From Bacteroidota bacterium (GTDB lineage: Bacteria > Bacteroidota > Bacteroidia > Flavobacteriales_E > Vicingaceae), in assembly GCA_013112545.1 (NCBI GenBank), contig JABFGJ010000003.1, forward strand, positions 1 to 64,000: 64,000 nt of DNA, in the 5' to 3' direction. Of this stretch, positions 59,930-64,000 are shown one piece after another; positions within the stretch are counted from its first letter, which is position 1, and each line of letters opens with the position of its first letter. The notes under the pieces were generated by a model. That model was not told where the DNA came from. It ran no database searches and saw only the letters and a program-made list of their open reading frames with translations. A program made the position numbers and the translations under genes.

Positions 59930-61444
59930 ATGAAAAAGTTAAAATACAGTTTATTTATCATTGCTTACTTGTTTGTATATCAGGTAAGTGCACAAGTTGA
60001 TTCTAAGCATTTAGACTCCTATATCCAGCAAGCTGTTAAAGAGTACGAATTGCCAGGTTTGGCCATTTCATTAGTGAAAGATGGCGATGTTGAATATCAA
60101 AAAGCTTTTGGATTTGAAAACGAACCCAAACAAATCCCTTTAAAAACGAATTCTACTTTCGGAATAGCTTCTTTAAGCAAGGCTTTTACAGCCACAGCCA
60201 TTGCCATGTTGATTGACGATGGAAAATTGAAATGGGATGATAAAGTTTCACGACATTTAAAATACTTTAAGTTAAGCGATGATTATGTTGCTTCTCAGTT
60301 AACCGTTGAAGATTTACTTGCTCACCGCAGTGGTTTTGACACATTCGACGGTGACTTATTGTGGTATGGAACCAATTATTCTCGAGAAGAAATCATTAAG
60401 CGCTTTTCAAAATACCCCATGACGTATGATTTTAGAACAAGCTATGGTTATCAAAATATCATGTTTATTATAGCAGGTGAAATTGTTGAAGAAGTAAGCG
60501 GAATGTCATGGGACGCTTTTATCGAGAGCCGAATTTTCAAACCTTTAGGAATGAATAATTCTTACACTTCGATTAACCAATTTACAAGTGAAACCTCAGT
60601 AGCAATGCCGCATGTAAAAGGAGAATTAGATGAATTAAGAAACTATGACAACTCTGGTGGGGCTGCTGCATTAAGCTCAAATGTAGAAGATTTAAGTTTG
60701 TGGATTAAGTTTTGGTTAAACGATGGAATTGTTGGAAATGACACCCTTTTAAAAGCTGAAACACATCGGAAATTGTTAAGGTTACATACACCAATTCCAA
60801 CTTCAAGTTTTGATCGGAAAAATGGAATAGAATTTAAAGGTTATTCTCAGGGTTGGTTTTTGATGGATTATGACGGAGACAAGATAGCGCATCACGGAGG
60901 TGGATTACCTGGATACATTTCAAAATTATTTATTGTTCCAAGTCAAAAAATAGGAGGTATAATATTATCAAATGGCGAAACTAGTTTGCCAGCTGCTATG
61001 ATGTACAAAGCCATAGATGTCTTGAAAGGAAACGAAAATGGGCCTGATTGGGCAGGAACTTATTTAGCATTTAGCAAAAGATACGAAAAGCATTTAGCTA
61101 AAAAAGTAGAGGAGAGAGTTGCGGCACGAAATCCTAAACTAAAAAGTAATGTAGATCCAAAATTGCTTGTAGGAATCTATGAAGATAAGGTTTATGGAAA
61201 GGCAGAGGTTAAATTCGTAGGCAAAGAATTACAGTTTACCATGTTGGCATCTAAGGAAATATTTACATCAAAAATGACCCATTGGCAACAAAATACCTAT
61301 GAAATTAAATTCAAAGACAAGTTTTTACCTAACGGCTACTTGACTTTTAACGTAAATGCCAATGGAGAGGTAGTCAATTTAAAAGTGGATTTACCTAATC
61401 CAGATTTTCATTTTCATAATTTGGACTTTGTAAAGCAGAAATAG
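59930..61444 (+). CDS. Serine hydrolase, class C beta-lactamase-like
   Basis: This 504-residue exported protein has a signal peptide (1-21, ending VSAQ). Motifs of the beta-lactamase/penicillin-binding family are S81-L-S-K84 (SxxK), YQN for YxN in TSYGYQNIMF, and HHGGGLPGY in place of KTG. The C-terminal 130 residues form the DUF3471-like beta domain. Members act as peptidases or esterases; no antibiotic function should be assumed. It lies 10 bases after the VWA-like gene and just ahead of the next gene, likely one operon. Confidence 0.85.
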   Translation: MKKLKYSLFIIAYLFVYQVSAQVDSKHLDSYIQQAVKEYELPGLAISLVKDGDVEYQKAFGFENEPKQIPLKTNSTFGIASLSKAFTATAIAMLIDDGKLKWDDKVSRHLKYFKLSDDYVASQLTVEDLLAHRSGFDTFDGDLLWYGTNYSREEIIKRFSKYPMTYDFRTSYGYQNIMFIIAGEIVEEVSGMSWDAFIESRIFKPLGMNNSYTSINQFTSETSVAMPHVKGELDELRNYDNSGGAAALSSNVEDLSLWIKFWLNDGIVGNDTLLKAETHRKLLRLHTPIPTSSFDRKNGIEFKGYSQGWFLMDYDGDKIAHHGGGLPGYISKLFIVPSQKIGGIILSNGETSLPAAMMYKAIDVLKGNENGPDWAGTYLAFSKRYEKHLAKKVEERVAARNPKLKSNVDPKLLVGIYEDKVYGKAEVKFVGKELQFTMLASKEIFTSKMTHWQQNTYEIKFKDKFLPNGYLTFNVNANGEVVNLKVDLPNPDFHFHNLDFVKQK

Positions 61445-61445
61445 G

Positions 61446-63785
61446 TTGAAATCGGTAAAGCCATACTTTTACTTTCTTCTAGTTTTTGTTTTAATCATAA
61501 TTGGAACTTTTCCAGAAAGTAATTGGACGTATTCAGTTGGCTTAGACTATTCAATTAGGTGGGTATTTAATTTTCTTTTTCAATCCAATTCGGAATTAGG
61601 AGCAAACATCGTTTTTCCACACGGACCATTAGGTTTTTTAGTGTATCCCTTGCCGGGAAATATTCAGTTTGTATATCTGATACAATCTTTAAACAAAGGG
61701 TTATTTATTCTTGCAATTTACTTTATACAAGAGTCAAGTATAAGCGAAAGTAAAAAATGGTCAATTACACTGTTAATGTCTTTTCTCTTTTTGAGTATTT
61801 TAGGGTTTTCTCACACAATGTTGCTGGTTATTTTGCTGAGCTTTTATACTGGTATTCACCTTAACAAAAAACGGTTTGCCTATATAGGAACTCTGTTAAC
61901 CGTTCTTTCTATATACGTTTCTGCCTATCAGGGAGTCATCGCTTTTACTTTCTTTTTATCAGCTTTACTTTATGAAATATTTATTTTAAAATTTAAAAAA
62001 CAGGCAATCATTAAACTAGTTGTTTTTGGTTTTGGCTTGTTGCTAATCAATATCTTACTTTTTGGAGAATTAAGCTATATTCCCTCTTACTTTATTGGCT
62101 TATTCAATTTAATTCAAGATAATTCATCGGCTGTTGCTTACTATCCTCAGAATAATTGGCTCTTTTTGGTCTTGTTTTTTATTAGCTTGATTTTACTTGT
62201 TTTAAACAATCTTAAAAGCAAGCAAAGTGTGCTCTTCTTAATATTGTCGGTTTTGAGCATATTTGCCGCTTGGAAACATGGTATGGCAAGGGAAGATACT
62301 ACCCATGCAAGAGGGTTTATGGAATTTTGCCTAGCTGTAACAGTATTGTTCGTTTTTATTCAGAAGAATAAAATTGTGAATTATATATTGGTTTTTTGTT
62401 CCTTCTTGCTGCTTTCAGCAAACTTAGTCAATGTTACTAATTATTGGCCAACAAGTTACCAATTTATGCGTGCTGATAATTTTATAAATTACATACAATC
62501 GGCTAATGCAATAGAACAACAAGCAGTTGAACAATCAGCTAAAAATATTAAGGTGAATAAATTGCCTGACTCTTTATTGCAAATCATAGGCAATGAATTT
62601 GTTGATATATATCCTTGGGATTATACCATAATAAAAGCAAATAATTTAAATTGGAAACCGAGAATTGTAATACAATCCTATGCTTCTTATACGTCCTGGC
62701 TAGATCTACAAAACGCAAATCATTTTGAATCAGATTCTGCTCCAGAATACCTGGTTTGGATGATTGAAAAAGTGAATTTGGGAATAAATCTAGGCGAGTA
62801 TAATAGTATTGACTATCGATATATTTTAAACGACGAACCTAAAACTATTATAAAATTGCTCGAGAAATATGAATTGGTGCATGTTGCTGATCAGTTTTAC
62901 TTATACAAAAAGCGAAAACAGGCAGTTAATGTAGAATCTATAGTGTCTGATGTATCGGAAGGTAAGTTAGGAGAGTGGATTCCAATAAAATATAACAATC
63001 AAGGATTATATCGAGTAAAACTCAATTTTAAAAGAACATTTACACAGGCTGTAAAAAGTTTTCTATACAAGGACGAGCAATATTGGGTTAGTTTGAAACT
63101 AGCAAACAACATGATTCATAATTATAGAATTGTTCCTAAAAATGCAAAAGATGGAATTTGGATTAACCCTTATTTATTTAAAAGAGGAGAGTTATTTCAG
63201 GTAAAAGAAATCAAAATTACAGCCTCTAACCCTGAGATTTTGAATCCTAATTTTACATATAGTTCAGAAGAGCTTACATTCTCTGAATCAAATAACATTC
63301 AATCTTTTTTTAAGGCTAAACTTAAATCACCTAAGCTACAACTTATTCATTCCAAACTGGCTTTTAGTCAAGACAAAAGAGTCGATAGTGCCTATTGGAT
63401 ATACAATTCAGTAAATAACTTAAATCAAGAACATATAGAAGTAATCCAGCCAGGGAACTATTCTTCAACCTTTAAATATTTAGAACAAGACACCATAGAT
63501 GGAGTTTTTCTTATCCATGCAAATGCAACAATAGATTGGAATTGCTCCTTTAAAAACAATGAAATTGTTTTAGTGATTGAAATAAAGGATAATGAGAAGT
63601 TGCTGAAGTATGATGTATTGTTTGTTGACCAACAAATTGTAAATTCAAATGGATCTAATCAGGTACTTTTAAATACAAGTATAAATTATTCAGGATCTGA
63701 TTTACAGGTAAAATCCTACATTAGAAACACAAGTTCACATGAACTTAAACTATCAAACTACCAAGTACAAATAATCGAAAATTAG
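61446..63785 (+). CDS. Large polytopic membrane protein, unknown function
   Basis: This 779-residue protein has about ten hydrophobic segments in the first 330 residues (e.g. YFYFLLVFVLIIIGTF, WFLFLVLFFISLILLVLN) and about 440 hydrophilic residues at the C-terminal side with beta-rich character. The motif FPHGPLGFLVYPLPG (about 58-72) recalls the arrangement of lipid-linked glycosyltransferase-like proteins, but no catalytic motif is certain. TTG 61446 is the start used; no ATG is near. It is one base past the serine hydrolase stop and probably in the same operon. Confidence 0.6.
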   Translation: MKSVKPYFYFLLVFVLIIIGTFPESNWTYSVGLDYSIRWVFNFLFQSNSELGANIVFPHGPLGFLVYPLPGNIQFVYLIQSLNKGLFILAIYFIQESSISESKKWSITLLMSFLFLSILGFSHTMLLVILLSFYTGIHLNKKRFAYIGTLLTVLSIYVSAYQGVIAFTFFLSALLYEIFILKFKKQAIIKLVVFGFGLLLINILLFGELSYIPSYFIGLFNLIQDNSSAVAYYPQNNWLFLVLFFISLILLVLNNLKSKQSVLFLILSVLSIFAAWKHGMAREDTTHARGFMEFCLAVTVLFVFIQKNKIVNYILVFCSFLLLSANLVNVTNYWPTSYQFMRADNFINYIQSANAIEQQAVEQSAKNIKVNKLPDSLLQIIGNEFVDIYPWDYTIIKANNLNWKPRIVIQSYASYTSWLDLQNANHFESDSAPEYLVWMIEKVNLGINLGEYNSIDYRYILNDEPKTIIKLLEKYELVHVADQFYLYKKRKQAVNVESIVSDVSEGKLGEWIPIKYNNQGLYRVKLNFKRTFTQAVKSFLYKDEQYWVSLKLANNMIHNYRIVPKNAKDGIWINPYLFKRGELFQVKEIKITASNPEILNPNFTYSSEELTFSESNNIQSFFKAKLKSPKLQLIHSKLAFSQDKRVDSAYWIYNSVNNLNQEHIEVIQPGNYSSTFKYLEQDTIDGVFLIHANATIDWNCSFKNNEIVLVIEIKDNEKLLKYDVLFVDQQIVNSNGSNQVLLNTSINYSGSDLQVKSYIRNTSSHELKLSNYQVQIIEN

Positions 63786-63841
63786 AATGTAAAAATTAGG
63801 TATTTTATTTAATTTTAGTAATCAAGATTAAATAGAACGTA

Positions 63842-64000
63842 TTGGGAAACTTAATTATTCGGAATAAAAAAAAGCTCGTTTAATTATGGACTTTTATTGG
63901 ACTATTGCTCTTCATTGTAGGTGTAAGTTCAGTTTTATTAGAAGAGATGAATTTAGTTTTTAGTTTAAGTTCAGGATTAGTGTATTTTTTTGCTGGATTA
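63842..64000 (+). other. Possible start of a membrane-protein gene, cut by window end
   Basis: From TTG 63842 a frame reads a basic start GNLIIRNKKKLV, then TAA at 63881-63883, and continues in the same frame as a strong hydrophobic segment (FIGLLLFIVGVSSVLL) to the window edge. It may be a gene with a nonsense codon, or a later start. Too little is visible to decide. Confidence 0.25.

Overview
The window is a low-GC, densely coded stretch of a Bacteroidota chromosome, most likely Flavobacteriales-like. The signs are promoters of the TAnnTTTG type (upstream of pheT, fabG and others), a bTHX-type small ribosomal protein, an S9 peptidase, an Mpl-type murein ligase, several family-typical outer-membrane and lipoprotein genes, and an IS1182-family element of the kind common in this phylum. 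No rRNA, tRNA, CRISPR array or prophage was recognised.

Layout. 0.2-9.5 kb is core: an EgtC-like amidotransferase, recG overlapping a WD40 protein by ATGA, pheT, a 390-base nest of palindromes, then hutU with a 59-residue DUF5522 gene. 9.7-11.9 kb holds a DUF1059 protein, a broken gene, an outer-membrane protein and a lipoprotein. 22.9-51.1 kb is again mostly housekeeping: a PLP enzyme, mpl, a CPBP protease, a MutS2-like protein, MscS, a B12/radical SAM protein, an S9 peptidase, bTHX and HU, an ABCG-like transporter, a sodium symporter, an RlmL-like methyltransferase, pfkA and priA. 51.3-56.1 kb is a second accessory patch: a UvrD-like helicase, a decayed rhuM, a second CPBP protease, a HAD protein and a ParB-like fragment, the last three bounded by a 40-base direct repeat. 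56.2-63.8 kb holds ybaB, fabG, a VWA-like membrane protein, a serine hydrolase and a large membrane protein.

The most unusual part is about 12.0-22.8 kb. All genes here point the same way and are separated by hairpin-forming sites of 25-200 bases. Each gene unit starts with GTT plus about six private bases, and ends with the reverse complement of those same bases followed by AAC, a long imperfect hairpin, and CGTT, which opens the next unit. This is the layout rule of integron gene cassettes with attC sites: the first bases of an inserted cassette come from its own site and pair with that site's other end. No integrase is visible, so within this window it looks like an integrase-less cassette cluster. 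The cargo fits: a HigBA-like toxin-antitoxin pair whose toxin has a stop codon, a RidA-family protein plus an SRPBCC protein, a uracil-DNA-glycosylase-like protein plus an AlbA_2 protein, MerTP plus a GDCCVxC protein, an AAA/DUF4143 ATPase, and two unknown proteins. An IS1182-family element has landed exactly in the crossover end of one site, with a putative 4-base target duplication (CCGT). Two copies of a 200-base repeat, differing at one base, end exactly at cassette boundaries on either side of the toxin-antitoxin unit.

All assignments come from reading the sequence and from knowledge of the families. No search or folding program was run.
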